Part shown: piece by piece, positions 20,231 through 30,445 of the stretch | How the letters are laid out: the number at the start of each line of letters is the position of its first letter | Numbering within the stretch: the stretch's first letter is position 1 | Assembly (NCBI RefSeq): GCF_932274485.2 | Contig: NC_065882.2 | Span: 28,166,890 to 28,230,889 of the forward strand | Source of the DNA: Patella vulgata | Taxonomy: Eukaryota; Mollusca; Gastropoda; Patellidae | Length of the DNA stretch: 64,000 bases | Direction: 5' to 3' | Translations under genes and position numbers: made by a program | Notes under the pieces: generated by a model | Database searches by the model: none | What the model was told of the DNA's origin: nothing | The model's input: only the letters and a program-made list of their open reading frames with translations

Positions 20231-20258
20231 AAACGACGCAAACTAGATATCTTCCATC

Positions 20259-21535
20259 ATGACTACGCAGGTAATGCGCAACGATTCCTTTCCCTGTTCG
20301 CCAGACGAATTGCAGAATTTGTTCAGCGTACCCGACACGCAGACGGCCATACACAAAGTGACAAATATCAGAAAGTATCCGCTGACATCCGACTTGAACC
20401 ACGACGGACCCATCGAATTTCATATTTCCAATCACACCAACGATTACATCGATGTGGCCAACATGACGCTGCATTTGGCCCTGAAGGTGACCAAGAACGA
20501 CGGGAGTGACCTGGATGCAGACAGTCAAGTCGCACCCGTTAACAACCTGTTTCATTCGTTGTTCAAAGACGTCAAATTACGCCTGGGAAAAGATGCTAAC
20601 AGCTTGGTCACCACCTCTCTGCTGAACTATCCCTACCGGGCTTACTTGGAGAATTTGTTGAGTTTCGGTAAGGGAACCAAGAACGATCACCTGTCGAAAC
20701 AAGTCTTGTGGGAAAAAGACACCGCCAATCAGTTCGATTCCACGAGATCCGTCGCCACAACCGTGGACGGTGTACGACAGGCGCCGAATAACAAAGGATT
20801 GGAACAACGTCAGAAAGTCATCGCTGCCAGTCGCGCCTTTGAACTGCAGTCACGTCTACACTTGGACGTCGGTATCTGCTTGACGGTGTGGACGTGCGGT
20901 TGAAATTGGAAAACAGTCCCAGAAATTTTTTCTGATGTACGGCGAAGGCAACGATGCAGAAGACTACAAAGTCGAGTTCACCAAAGCCTATCTGGATATC
21001 CCGTTCGTCACACTGGCTTCCAGTACCCGGACACGCATCGAACAGCAACTTCTATCGTCCAATGTCAAGTATCCCGTGAATCGCGTGGTGGTCCGGGACA
21101 TAGTCATTCCCGACAATCGTACCCATCACATCCTAGGTAATCTGTTCGACAAGGAAATCCTGCCGAAGAGACTGATCGTGGGGATGGTGCGCAACACGGC
21201 CTACGACGGAAGAAAAAACAGAAATCCGTTCCATTTCGAACACAATCAATTGGAAAACATCAAACTGACCAAGCACGTCGAAATCGTGAGCGAATACGAC
21301 GTGAACTTTCCCCAGCGACAAGCCATCGCACCCTACCTGGATTTGATGAAAAGGGTGGCCGTCTTAAACACCTGGACCTCCCTTTCCACGACTATATCAA
21401 TGGGTACACCCTGTATTGTTTTGATTTGACCAACGACCACGGAGCCGACGGTCACTACTTTCATCCGAAAGAGACAAGTGAATACGACAATGTCTTGGAA
21501 ATCGACCGCTACCGACAAGTCATCACCGATTGGTG
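20259..21535 (+). pseudogene. Polinton major capsid protein (double jelly-roll), broken
   Basis: Starts MTTQVMRNDSFPCSPDELQN, then LFSVPDTQTAIHKVTNIRKY, GPIEFHISNHTNDYIDVANM, PVNNLFHSLFKDVKLRLG and YPYRAYLENLLSFGKGTK. These are hallmarks of the Polinton hexon-like protein, often annotated as F54H12.2-like in animal genomes. Later parts include KVEFTKAYLDIPFVTLASS, YPVNRVVVRDIVIP and RNPFHFEHNQLENIKLTKH. Family role: the double jelly-roll capsid facets. Length is about that of the family, but the gene is a fossil and broken. The TATA-like box at 20155 is about 100 bp upstream of the ATG. Confidence 0.88.
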
Positions 21536-22000
21536 AGGCTCTCTCCAACCGACAACTGACACGAGCTTTAAAAAAGCATCCCCCCTCTAGCGTTTTCGGG
21601 GGCGTGTGGGCTCGTAATCACCTGGATATACTGCACCCGACCTCGTACCCCAAAGCCTATCGTGTTTGTGTGCGAAGGGCCAAATCACGTCACCTTCTTT
21701 GATTCCTATGGTTGCCCCCCTGATATCGATGGAGAAGCCTTTCGACGGTTCGTTCAAGATCAACAACTCGACTATCAACCCAGATGGATTCAAGGATTCG
21801 GCAGTGTCGTGTACGGACATTATTGCTTGTATTTTCTGTGTCATCGATTTCACGTTCCTTCCCCATACTCCCTTTCCGTTTTCGGTCGCATGTATCGTGT
21901 AAACGATATACTCGTCGAACAATGGGCCAGGGATCATGTTCCCAACTTGCAAGAGGAACAGAAGAAGGGACAGCGATGTCGATGCTTTTTTGCTCTGTAA
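21536..22000 (+). pseudogene. Polinton adenain-type cysteine protease, broken
   Basis: The region shows LTRALKKHPPSSVFGGVWAR, then PNHVTFFDSYGCPPDIDGEA (His and Asp of the active site), then the nucleophile block FGSVVYGHYCLYFLCHR (Cys in GHYC). This matches the adenovirus protease/Ulp1-like family used by Polintons to process capsid precursors. Length and motif order fit the family. It follows the major capsid gene directly. Fossil, broken. Confidence 0.87.
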
Positions 22001-22233
22001 ATTATGTTTTGTTTAAAATTTCTCTTTTTTAAGTTTTCGTTTGATTTCTTTTGTACTTGTTTAATAAAATGCTTTGTCGACAACATATCACGTGTCTGTT
22101 TTTCTGGTGACGTCATGTTTTTTGTGACGTCATGCTATTCTGATTGGTAAAAAATGGTATCGTCCCAACACATTAGACTCGTCCCGTTCCGAGCCATAAA
22201 TAGGAGTGTCGAAGCCAGAGATGTCACAAGCAA
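22001..22233 (+). promoter_or_regulatory. Polyadenylation signal, paired CRE sites and TATA-like box
   Basis: AATAAA at 22063-22068 after the protease gene. Two perfect TGACGTCA sites then lie 17 bp apart (22108-22115 and 22125-22132). A TATA-like cataaatagg is at 22195-22204, about 38 bp before the ATG at 22234. The spacing resembles the other Polinton promoters. Confidence 0.65.
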
Positions 22234-22438
22234 AATGGATCGAAAAGATAAACTCTTTTGCACAACTAGTGGGGGGTATTACCCTATGTTTAGGGGTAAT
22301 CGGCCGGATGCCGATTATCTTGTCTGCTACTGGTGTGGAGTAGATGTTTCCAACACCTATCATAGGAGGTGTAAGCATCTTCTGAAATGCCAGAAACGGC
22401 CAAGGTATTCGGCGGAGCGACCGAAGTGTTCCTGTTAA
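22234..22438 (+). CDS. BIR-like zinc-finger protein at the right end of the Polinton
   Basis: From ATG 22234 the frame reads MDRKDKLFCTTSGGYYPMFR, then DADYLVCYWCGVDVSNTYHR and RCKHLLKCQK. The C-x2-C pair followed by a His and further Cys resembles the zinc site of BIR domains (DxVxCxxC...H...C), which occur in IAP apoptosis inhibitors. The overall BIR fold is not certain at this length (67 residues). It is the rightmost gene, transcribed outward, and its stop is about 23 bp before the histone-type stem-loop. Paired CRE palindromes lie upstream. Confidence 0.55.
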
Positions 22439-22451
22439 GGAACCCTTACAT

Positions 22452-22612
22452 TGAGGACAACGGCCCTTTTCAGGGCCAACATAATCAATGCAAAAAGAGT
22501 TGTTTCCCCTCCCTCTCCCCTTCTTCTGCTCTCTCTCTCTTTCTACTTCTTCTTCTTCTGCTCTCTCTCTCTTTCTTCTTCTGCTCTCTCTCTCTCTCTC
22601 TCTCTCGTGCGC
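22452..22612. repeat. Polinton right terminal inverted repeat
   Basis: Contains the same elements as the left copy, inverted: 'aacggcccttttcagggcc', 'aacataatcaatgcaaaa', a CT-rich tract and 'ctctcgtgcgcg'. A SINE head fragment abuts it on the outside. Confidence 0.88.
22462..22502 (+). terminator. Histone-type 3' stem-loop, right end
   Basis: GGCCCT-TTTC-AGGGCC (22462-22477) is a perfect 6-bp stem with the TTTC loop of metazoan histone mRNAs. It is preceded by 'gacaac' and followed by 'aacataatcaatgc' and then 'aaaaagagttg' (22492-22502). That last stretch resembles the U7-binding histone downstream element (AAAGAGCTG). It starts 24 nt after the stop of the rightmost gene. Confidence 0.78.
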
Positions 22613-22618
22613 GATACA

Positions 22619-22675
22619 CGGGACCTCCAGGTTAGCGAGCCAACGTCTTACTCACTGAGCCACCGTGGCTTCTTA
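22619..22675 (-). mobile_element. SINE family A head fragment
   Basis: On the minus strand 'gccacggtggctcagtgagt' is a tRNA-type A-box region, followed by 'ttggctcgctaacctggagg' as in the family A SINEs. The body is missing, apparently cut by the Polinton end. Confidence 0.65.
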
Positions 22676-22973
22676 TATTGGGGGAGGCGCGGTGGTTGGC
22701 GGGTGGGGATCCAGTGTACACGGGACTCAAATTAAAGTGTAAGACCCGTAATAAATTTAGAATAAACTATATCGAAATACTATTAGACAGGGATAATACA
22801 AACTATGAACTAATGATATCATGAACAACACATACAATATTTTCATTAGTTGATTTGTCAGATCTGTTGTCTCCTTATAGTAAGTCACGAATATCTTGTT
22901 TATCACATGATATCAAGTAGTATTTATTATTATCTTTCCACATTTTTCGACTAACCTCAAAACCTATACTATA

Positions 22974-23130
22974 AAACCATTATTGTTTTAATATATATAC
23001 AGTATGTTATTAAATATAACCGATTATAAAACTATTATTGTTTTAATATATACGGTATGTTATTAAATATAACTGATTATAAAACTGGTTAAGTTTTAAT
23101 AGATATAATGAGTTATATGTGTTTCATGTA
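22974..23130. repeat. ~60-bp AT-rich tandem repeat
   Basis: About three units of 'attgttttaatatatacggt' plus 'atgttattaaatataaccga'. No gene is nearby, and nothing else is recognisable between 22676 and 22973. Confidence 0.75.
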
Positions 23131-23240
23131 ATTATTCTGTAAATACTATGTAGATATCATATGTAAATAAACTATTCAAAAATAAAAAAAAACTGTGCTT
23201 ATTATTTTCTAATGTACCAGTACATATATATATATATATA

Positions 23241-23913
23241 CTCTTAAAAAAAAGTAGGGGATATTGAAATGCAAATACCTATGCAGGTTGTGATATGATA
23301 AATAGTCATGGACTCTTGACATGCTTTGAGAGTATGTTCACAGATGAAGAACTTATCGCTCCAACCGTACAACTGAGCTGCACATGCGACACGCAATGGC
23401 GCCATACACGTGGGAGGGGTTCATTGTCAAATTTGACACTTCAAGGAAGGGTTGATGAAAACTGCCGCGTGCTGGTTTATCCATCCATGTTTGCTTTCCT
23501 ATCGGTTCTTGCATAATATTTACTGTTTAGCGTATCTTTGCTTTAGTGTGTTACGTTTAATTTGATCGGGAGACGTGTTCGTCGACGTCAACGTCAACGG
23601 ACAACACTGCAAGAATTGGCTGTGGCACTGCAATAGTGAGTGGGTCAGATTGCCCCTAATGGTGATTGGACGGTTGATTAGAAACGCACCACGGCGAATT
23701 GCTGAAAGTCTGAGAATTGGTGGAGCAATTACTTATTATTAAAACAAAAATCAAAAACGTCCATTTTCACTTTTGACGGCGTATCTCTTTGCGAGTGAAA
23801 TGGGGTCGTCAGATTGGCCTGTTATCAACATACCCTGGTTACCTCTAATAAAAACAGCAGTGCATTTCCGCAGTTTTGTACTGTTTCTGAATATCCCCTA
23901 CTTTTTTGAAGAG
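23241..23913. mobile_element. 673-bp TIR element at a TA site
   Basis: Left end CTCTTAAAAAAAAGTAGGGG and right end (inverted) CTCTTCAAAAAAGTAGGGG sit in TA-rich flanks. Inside are remnants with RQRQRTTLQELA-like coding, reminiscent of a Tc1-type N-terminus, but no intact transposase. Best read as a non-autonomous or decayed Tc1/mariner-like element. Confidence 0.7.
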
Positions 23914-24555
23914 TATATATTATATATAACTGTTTGATTGTTATAATCAATCTGCAATATTATTTTCGAATCTTTTCAAATTTATTATTTTCCTCTGTTT
24001 CGAAGAGCATTTACATAGTTTAAGCTTATGCTTGTTTGTGTATCGGGAGACATTATATTGTCCATGTCAGTGTAAAACGACTTAAAACCACTAGTTTAAA
24101 TCACATTCCAAGTTCTAAAAGTTTTCTTTTTATATTGAGCATTTTATGGGGAATTAATAATAATACGAACTAAAGGTGCTGTAAATATGAAAGTGTTCTA
24201 CACGTTCCGATAGCACTGAAGTAAATCTACAACTTGACGTTCGCATACCCTACTGTATCTATCAGCATCATCGGACTATTTTAAATCGCTAACCATACAC
24301 TCCGTTTTGTATATAGAACCTTTTGTTTTTATCTAAATTACGATCTGTCCGAGATAACTTTTCGATTAACTGCATCATTGAGAAGATGAATTTTTCTTTA
24401 AAATATAAACCTATTATTCATGCCTTTAATATTTTTGTAAATAAATTTCTTACAGACGGAAGATGAAGTTATATAAGTTCCGACTTGTTTTCAGATCCCA
24501 AAATAACACGTTGTGTCTTATCTCTGTTTATGTATTTTATTGAATAAATAGAAGT
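23914..24555. other. Intergenic, no gene seen
   Basis: AT-rich sequence with no convincing coding frame, terminal repeat or RNA gene. Confidence 0.5.
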
Positions 24556-25130
24556 AAATAGAGACTAAAATTGTATACTGGGGACTGTAAGTACACACAA
24601 GAGTTATGTTCCTTTCTTACGGCTACCGACAAAGCATACATACAGATTTTGAAAAAAAAGCCAAAATTTTAAAACTTTTTGAAATTGAACGGTAAACAAT
24701 CAAAAACGATATGAGATTATTTGGGAGTTTTAAAAAGAGAAGATTTGGGTATATACACGAGTAATGTTCCATACGACAACCAAACAAGCATGAATTGTAA
24801 GATTTTAACACAAGAAGACTGTGATTTTAAAGTAATTATGACATATTTAGCTAAAGGAATGGTAGTATATTAAAAAACGATATACATGATTGTGATGTGG
24901 AAATAATGGTGGTTTTGGGTAGATTTGTGTATTACACGAGCTATGTCCCTTGGTTACGACTTCCGAACTTGCTTGGAAATCGCATTTTGAGGGGCTTTTT
25001 GACACTAAAAAGCTGCGATTTTAAATTAAAAATGACAATTCAGCATAAAGAACGGTATATTATCAAATATCAATATAAATTATTGTGATATGAGTTTAAA
25101 TAGTGGTGGATTTGGGTATATCGTGCTACG
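24556..25130. repeat. Degenerate tandem repeat
   Basis: Three or four diverged units share 'gggtatatacacgagtaatg' and 'ttccatacgacaaccaaaca'-like parts (about 24590, 24750, 24920, 25115). Period is roughly 150-190 bp. Confidence 0.5.
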
Positions 25131-25258
25131 CCTAAATCAGGGAGATTTCGATTTGAGAGTTTTTACGCACGAGCGTAGATTTGAAACGTGTTTCAAAGTG
25201 CTTTGGTTCTAAACTATGGTGCTAAAACCACCTAAAGATAAATTTTAAACGTCTCTAT

Positions 25259-25560
25259 TATTAATTAGAACAGGTTTCGCTTTAGTTTTTATATGCCCAC
25301 ATTTTCATGTGGACGTATATTGTCGTCGCCCCTGTCCGTCCGTCTACAATTGTTTGTGGACACTCTACAGGTCACAATATTTATCCGATTTCTACGAAAC
25401 TTGAAATAGGTTTATCTCCCTTAGATCTTGGTTCCTTTCGATATTGGCATGTATGGACTAAGACTAGTAATTATTTACCCTTATTTCATGATGGACTAAT
25501 GTAGTGCGAGTTATAAATAGACAATTTTTCTCTTAATTTTTTTCCCCTCTACCTGCATTT
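25259..25560 (-). mobile_element. Single copy of the hairpin-ended repeat family, inverted
   Basis: Contains the inverted hairpin 'atgcccacattttcatgtgg' (25291-25320), then 'acaattgtttgtggacactc' and 'tttctacgaaacttgaaata'. It is the reverse complement of units in the 30.7-35.9 kb array. The leader 'aattagaacaggtttcgctt' also occurs at 8536. Confidence 0.7.
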
Positions 25561-25636
25561 TTGGGTTGACTTTTTGGTCTAGAATTGGAGAAAAGGGATC
25601 AAATTTGCAATTTCATAGCCGTTTTGGGTAATACTA

Positions 25637-25998
25637 ATGATATTAGAGCGGAGGGATAGGGGGTGTAAAGTGTCTTTCTGCAGAGCAATCATTGTGTCGG
25701 AAGTGAGATTTTCACCCCAGTCAACTTCAAATCCGCGTAGCAAAAAATCAAAACGGTCAACCCCCTACAAAATTATGATGAGGAGATTGCCAAATGTGGT
25801 CCCCATTGTGCCTATAAAGATTGGAACCAACGGAATGTTGAGCAAAAAGCTACAGCCTGTGATGTTACAGCCATTTAACATTGAAATCAATGGACATATA
25901 ATTGCTATATGTCCTGATATGACGACAGGCTTGGGATGTACATATTTTCTCAGCGGCTTATTTCCTGAAGTTTTGAATGGAAAGTGTCAGAAATGGTA
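25637..25998 (+). CDS. Unrecognised open frame, possible exon or TE relic
   Basis: The frame ends ...CTYFLSGLFPEVLNGKCQKW and contains KRSTPYKIMMRRLPNVVPIV. A good splice-donor-like string, ATG|GTAAGA, lies at its 3' end. I do not recognise the protein, and no matching upstream or downstream exon is seen. It could be a relic of a transposon gene. There is no convincing start codon. Confidence 0.2.
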
Positions 25999-26000
25999 AG

Positions 26001-26496
26001 AATACTGCTTTTTTACTGCCCAGCAGTAAGTTTTTTGACTATTTGCCATTTGGTATTAAAATAGCCATGATTGGGGGTATCCGTTGGCTGAGTGTGAATT
26101 TTGGGGTGTAAATGTTAACATTTCGTTCACAATGATGTCAAAACATGTTAGGTCTAAATATTAAGGCCAACTCAACTGCAGATTTGGTCTAAAGTCACGA
26201 GATGTAAACAGGGCTGACTCTAACAATGAAATGTTAACATGTACACTCCAAACTTCACACCTGTTTGACTTTTGACCAAACATGCAGTTGGCCTTAATAT
26301 GGTGTCTACCTTTGAGATTGGCTTAGACTTATGTGACACTCAAGGTTTGGTTTACTTTTTTACTGACTGTTAACTGATTTTTTTTTGGGAGGGCCAGTGA
26401 CGGGATGTTCGCTTGAAATAAAGAGGTTTATTTCTATTTCCAGTTGAAACCATTTTTTTTTCTTTCTTATTTTCTCACTGTTTTTTTTTATTCCAG
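26001..26496. other. Non-coding stretch before the LINE
   Basis: No gene seen. A short inverted relation is present between 'aacatgttaggtctaaatat' (26143) and 'ggccttaatatggtgtctac' (26290). It ends with a T-rich tract and 'ttccag' before LINE coding begins. Confidence 0.4.
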
Positions 26497-28380
26497 GCGA
26501 TTTCTACATTAAATTCTTTGACACCATAGAAACCGATTTAACAGAAGTAATAAAGAACATCTGTTTACAGGGTGAATTATCACACTCAATGAGAACTGGT
26601 ATAATAACAATTAATTATAAGAATAAAGGCAACCACCGATTACTTAAGAACATTGTCTACGATATCACCTTAGGTGGAAGTGGACGTAAAACCCCAGAAA
26701 CGAACGAACGACTTAAGAACTATAGACCGATAAGCCTGTTATGTGTCGACTATAAAATCATCACAAAAATTTTAAGCACAAGAATCAATACAGTTATAAT
26801 CAAATTAATCTCTAATACACAGACTCGTGACGGACCAAATAAAGGCATTTTTGATAACCTATATTCAATAGATACAATCCTACATTATATAAATACAAAT
26901 GAGTCCAGTGAATATATACTATCATTTGACCAAGAAAAATCCCTGGATCGCATTGAACACAACTATATTAAGAATCTACTAAAACATATAAATTTCCCAA
27001 ATTACATCCTAAACTGGGTTACAATGTTGTTTAAAAACTTGATTAGTAAAGTCCAAGTAAATGGATCCTTTACCCCAAATATTAAAATTAACCGATCGAT
27101 TCGTCAAGGATGTCCATTATCCATGATCCTTTATTCCTTATGTATCAACCCCCTTGCCTCATACATAAACAGAAACATCCTCATAAAAGGCATCAGAATC
27201 CCCAACTACCCATCAGAGATTAACCTTTTTCAACACGCAGATGACTGTTCTGCAATAATATCTAGACTATCTTCATACAGCACTCTTCTCGAGTTAAATC
27301 ATGATAAAGCTGAAATCCTTTCTGTTGGTAAGCCATCCCACTACGGTTACCCTGGAAATATAAATATTAAAACGGATTTATTAAATTACTAGGCATTTGG
27401 TTTGGCACAAATAAAATGGGGAAAAAAACTGGCTACCCCTTGTACAAATAATCAAATCAACCATCCAGACATGGGAAAATCACTCGCTATCATATAAAGA
27501 AAAAATATGTACCTTAAACACCTACATACTCAGTAATTACTAAAAACATAAATAAAATAATCTACAATTTCATCTGGAAAAATAAAAGTGAAACAATTAA
27601 TCGAAACACCTTGAACCTAGACCGTAAAAATGGTGGCCTTAAAGTACCAAACATTCGACTAAAAATCCAGGCAATGCAACAACAAGGACAACATAAGTCC
27701 CTGAGTTGCCTGGGTTGGCCTATACATACAGTATACTGGCTAGAATTTACTACAAGGGATACTGTGCCAAGATATGCGTCCAATAATTATACCCATTTAG
27801 AAAAAATCCCCCAATCCTATATAGATGTAAAAGAAACTCACAATAGCCTCAAATCATCCATCAAATATCCATGCAATACAAAACTTAAAGACAAATACTG
27901 TTCTTTGATTGACATATTACACACAGAACCAAAAATAAACAAACAATTACCTCATATTGACTTCTCTAAAGTCTGGACAACTCTCTATCAATGTCCCTCC
28001 TTGTCTGAAAAAGAAAAGGATTTCATGTCACAACCATTAATAATGCCGTCCTAACAAAAGATATTACGCTATAGAGAAATAGATTTATTAACAGCTATAA
28101 ATGCCACTATTGCAACCGAGCAACTGAATCTTACCATCACCTATTTCTGAATTGCCCCAAATTACAATTCTATAAATATTTCATTACCACACACATAAAC
28201 AACATTCATTTCACCAAAGAGTTCAAAATCAACAACACCATCCATCTACACAATGTAAAATCTAAATACCTTCATGATATATACCTATACCTGTTAGACT
28301 CTAACCGGACACACCCTCTATTCTCCAATATTTCAAAAGATCTTATATAGCAATTCTATACAAAAAGAAAACAAAAATAA
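26497..28380 (+). mobile_element. LINE of the L1/Tx1 type, 5'-truncated and broken
   Basis: The conceptual protein has LQGELSHSMRTGIITINYKN, LKNYRPISLLCVDYKIITKI, SFDQEKSLDRIEHNYI, SIRQGCPLSMILYSLCINPL and LFQHADDCSAIIS, where the usual F/YADD motif reads HADD. Farther on come YNFIWKNKSETINRN and DRKNGGLKVPNI, and a C-terminal Cys-His region with CHYCNRATE and HHLFLNCPKLQ. This is the RT and C-terminal part of an L1/Tx1-like ORF2. The endonuclease part is absent, so the copy is 5'-truncated, and frames shift several times. A short foreign insert lies near 26652-26710. Confidence 0.85.
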
Positions 28381-28807
28381 TGTTTACTCTCTAAAGCTTC
28401 AGTCTTCACTGCTTTATTACTCTCCATAAGGCAAGTTTTCGTCATGTTTGAAGTTTTATTTTTCACTTTCTCCCCTAATATGAAAATATTTACTGTGCTA
28501 CTATCACTATAAGTTGCTGCAACCATAGGCATCTTCTTATACTATTTCACTTTCGTATATTAGCACTGCAACTAATGTTTCATACACAAATTTATATATC
28601 CCACATCTCAGACACTAACTGCAATGTGTATCTGTCCAAAACACCCCTACCTAAAACCTTTTACAGACACAGCTAATGCATATACCATTTTAATGTTCTC
28701 ATTATGTATGACGCTATAATTTTACTATAACTCAACTTATAGGAAACTCCCCATAAATATGTTTTTATCTATATTCAAATACAGCTAATCCCCATACTAT
28801 ATAATTA
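28381..28807. other. AT-rich sequence after the LINE
   Basis: May contain the LINE 3' UTR. No gene or terminal repeat is identified. Confidence 0.4.
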
Positions 28808-29345
28808 GTTAAACATACATTATGAAAGAGCTAAATATGCCTATTGCAAGTCTTTATTGAGGCTTCAGATGTTATATAAATTATTAATTAGACCTTTATT
28901 TACACGACAAGCTTAAAATCAACCCTGTAGACCCACGGATGGCTTGGATACAGTTTGGATTTAAAATGCCTCGTCCATTTAAAATTAAATCAATAAATGG
29001 CGGGCCAAGCTAACGTTCACCGTTACTCGCTGATGTCACAACCGGAAACTGGTGATGAAAAGCCTGCCAAGCGAGGCTTCTATAGCCATTGAGTATGTTA
29101 CTTGATAATCGAGAATATGTGGGTGGAGTTATTGTTTGTCAATCAAACGATCGCCAATTCTCATAGACGGTGAAGATACACGTGATGCCTATTTTTAGTC
29201 CAAACTTCTAACAGTGATAATTCCATTCAGAACAAAGTAATTTGACTGAAATTTTCAACATTTTCTTTTTTTATCATCTATTTTTGAATTATTATAGAAA
29301 GAATGGCCAACTCTTTATAAAACTCTTAACTAATGTATCTTATTT
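28808..29345 (+). repeat. Dispersed repeat family C, copy 1
   Basis: Starts 'ttaaacatacattatgaaag' and 'ctgcctattg'-like, and ends 'aactctttataaaactctta...aatgtatctt'. Related copies are at about 38640-38790, 47225-47650, 51965-52315 and 59935-60345. Shared blocks include 'caatttgactgaaattttca' and 'tttaactattatag'. No coding capacity. Confidence 0.65.
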
Positions 29346-29531
29346 AAGTGTTAAGAGTTTATATATTTTATCCGTTTTGCTTACAAGTTGAATAATATTT
29401 AATACTATGAAATGAACCCGACCCTAACTTATTATAACCGAGGGATTTGGAAGTAACCAAATGCCAAACAAGTGGTACGATTACGAGTCCACCGCGCTCA
29501 ACCAACGGACGTATTCCCTTCCCTTGCTACA

Positions 29532-29811
29532 GAGAGAGAGAGAGAGAGAAATGGGGTTTAACGTCCACTCGACACAAACTAGGTAATTTCGGGACTAACA
29601 TATGGTTTAATTCTATTTACATAATTCGCTTGCGCGTAGGGGTCTTTAGCAGTGGGAGGAAACCGGAGGCCCCGGAGAAAACCTACGAGGTTGGACAGGC
29701 GACCCTACTCCTTGCCACGTACAACCGAGGATTCGAAACCACGCCAGTCGACTCAATGACAGACTTTGTGATACAGCGCGCGCACGCTAACCATTCAGCC
29801 ATCCACCCCCC
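29532..29811 (-). mobile_element. tRNA-derived SINE, family B
   Basis: On the minus strand the head reads 'ggatggctgaatggttagcg' (A box) and later 'ggtttcgaatcct' (B box). The body has 'cgaccctac'-type and 'cccggagaaaacc'-type blocks and ends in a (CT)n tail. It is flanked by a 12-bp duplication TCCCTTGCTACA (29520-29531 and 29812-29823). The plus-strand ORF across it is spurious. Confidence 0.85.
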
Positions 29812-29934
29812 TCCCTTGCTACAAGTTCAAGCCCTGGGCAATGAGACCAAGAATATGGAAATAAAATTTAAGCATTATTTAGTCCCAAAGTAATTAAGTG
29901 AGAGTGTGTACACTTTGTGTAGAGTTTTATCACA

Positions 29935-30445
29935 TCAATAATTTGATTGGTCGGGACATTGGAACACAATAACTGTCCTTCTAATTGAGGTAGAATTTTC
30001 AAACTTGGTGTGGGCGTTCATTAGGTGAATGCCTTGATGAAGTTCGATGATAAACATTGTTTGCTTACGGTAAGCAGAGATAAGCAATCTGATTTGTTGA
30101 TGCTTTGGAACACAATAATGAAACTCCGAGTATGGATTCATTATATCATTAAGTTCCATGATGAGAATTTTCTGCTTAGGCTTTGGAGCGATAAGCAATT
30201 TAATTGGTCAAGACTTTGGAACATAACAACTCTGCTTTTAATTGAGGTAGAATGTTAAAACTTGATGTAGATGTTCATTAGGTGAATGTCTCGTCTGAGA
30301 TGCTTTGGGACAAGATAACTTTGATTCTATCTGATAGAGAGTGATGTATAGTTGATAAAAATAAATGTGCTATTTATTAATATGTGTCATCTATTTATTT
30401 TTGGATTGCGGCGGGGACATCAGCCTCACTGTTGGCCTGTTTTAC
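29935..30445 (-). repeat. Dimeric tandem-repeat element D, inverted copy
   Basis: The reverse complement matches 50310-50860. Shared parts are the end 'gccaacagtgaggctgatgt', the block 'caaaaataaatagatgacac' and alternating units with 'accaatcaaattgcttatc'. The two copies are 20 kb apart in opposite orientation. Confidence 0.75.

Larger units (their letters stand above)
12030..22612. mobile_element. Polinton/Maverick element, broken
   Basis: A roughly 10.6-kb element bounded by inverted terminal repeats (12030-12170 and 22452-22612). Recognisable parts are a protein-primed DNA polymerase exonuclease region, a zinc-knuckle protein, an A32-type packaging ATPase, a small H3-tail-like protein, a hydrophobic pX/pVI-like protein, minor and major capsid proteins, an adenain-type protease and a BIR-like zinc finger. 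Integrase and polymerase catalytic-core signatures are not seen. It is broken: I estimate 10-20 breaks, with nearly every main gene affected, plus a later transposon insertion at 18007. The two terminal repeats still agree closely outside their simple-sequence parts, so it is moderately young. GC content is visibly higher than in the AT-rich surroundings. The exact outer ends and target duplication could not be fixed. Confidence 0.92.

Noticed and set aside
12030-22612. Interpretation as an intact virus or active element
   Set aside because: Most main genes are broken, expected parts are not visible and another transposon is inserted; it is a fossil.
29532-29811. A functional tRNA gene at the SINE head (also at 40977 and 45189)
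   Set aside because: Only A- and B-box-like parts are kept, followed by SINE bodies with target duplications; no full cloverleaf seen.
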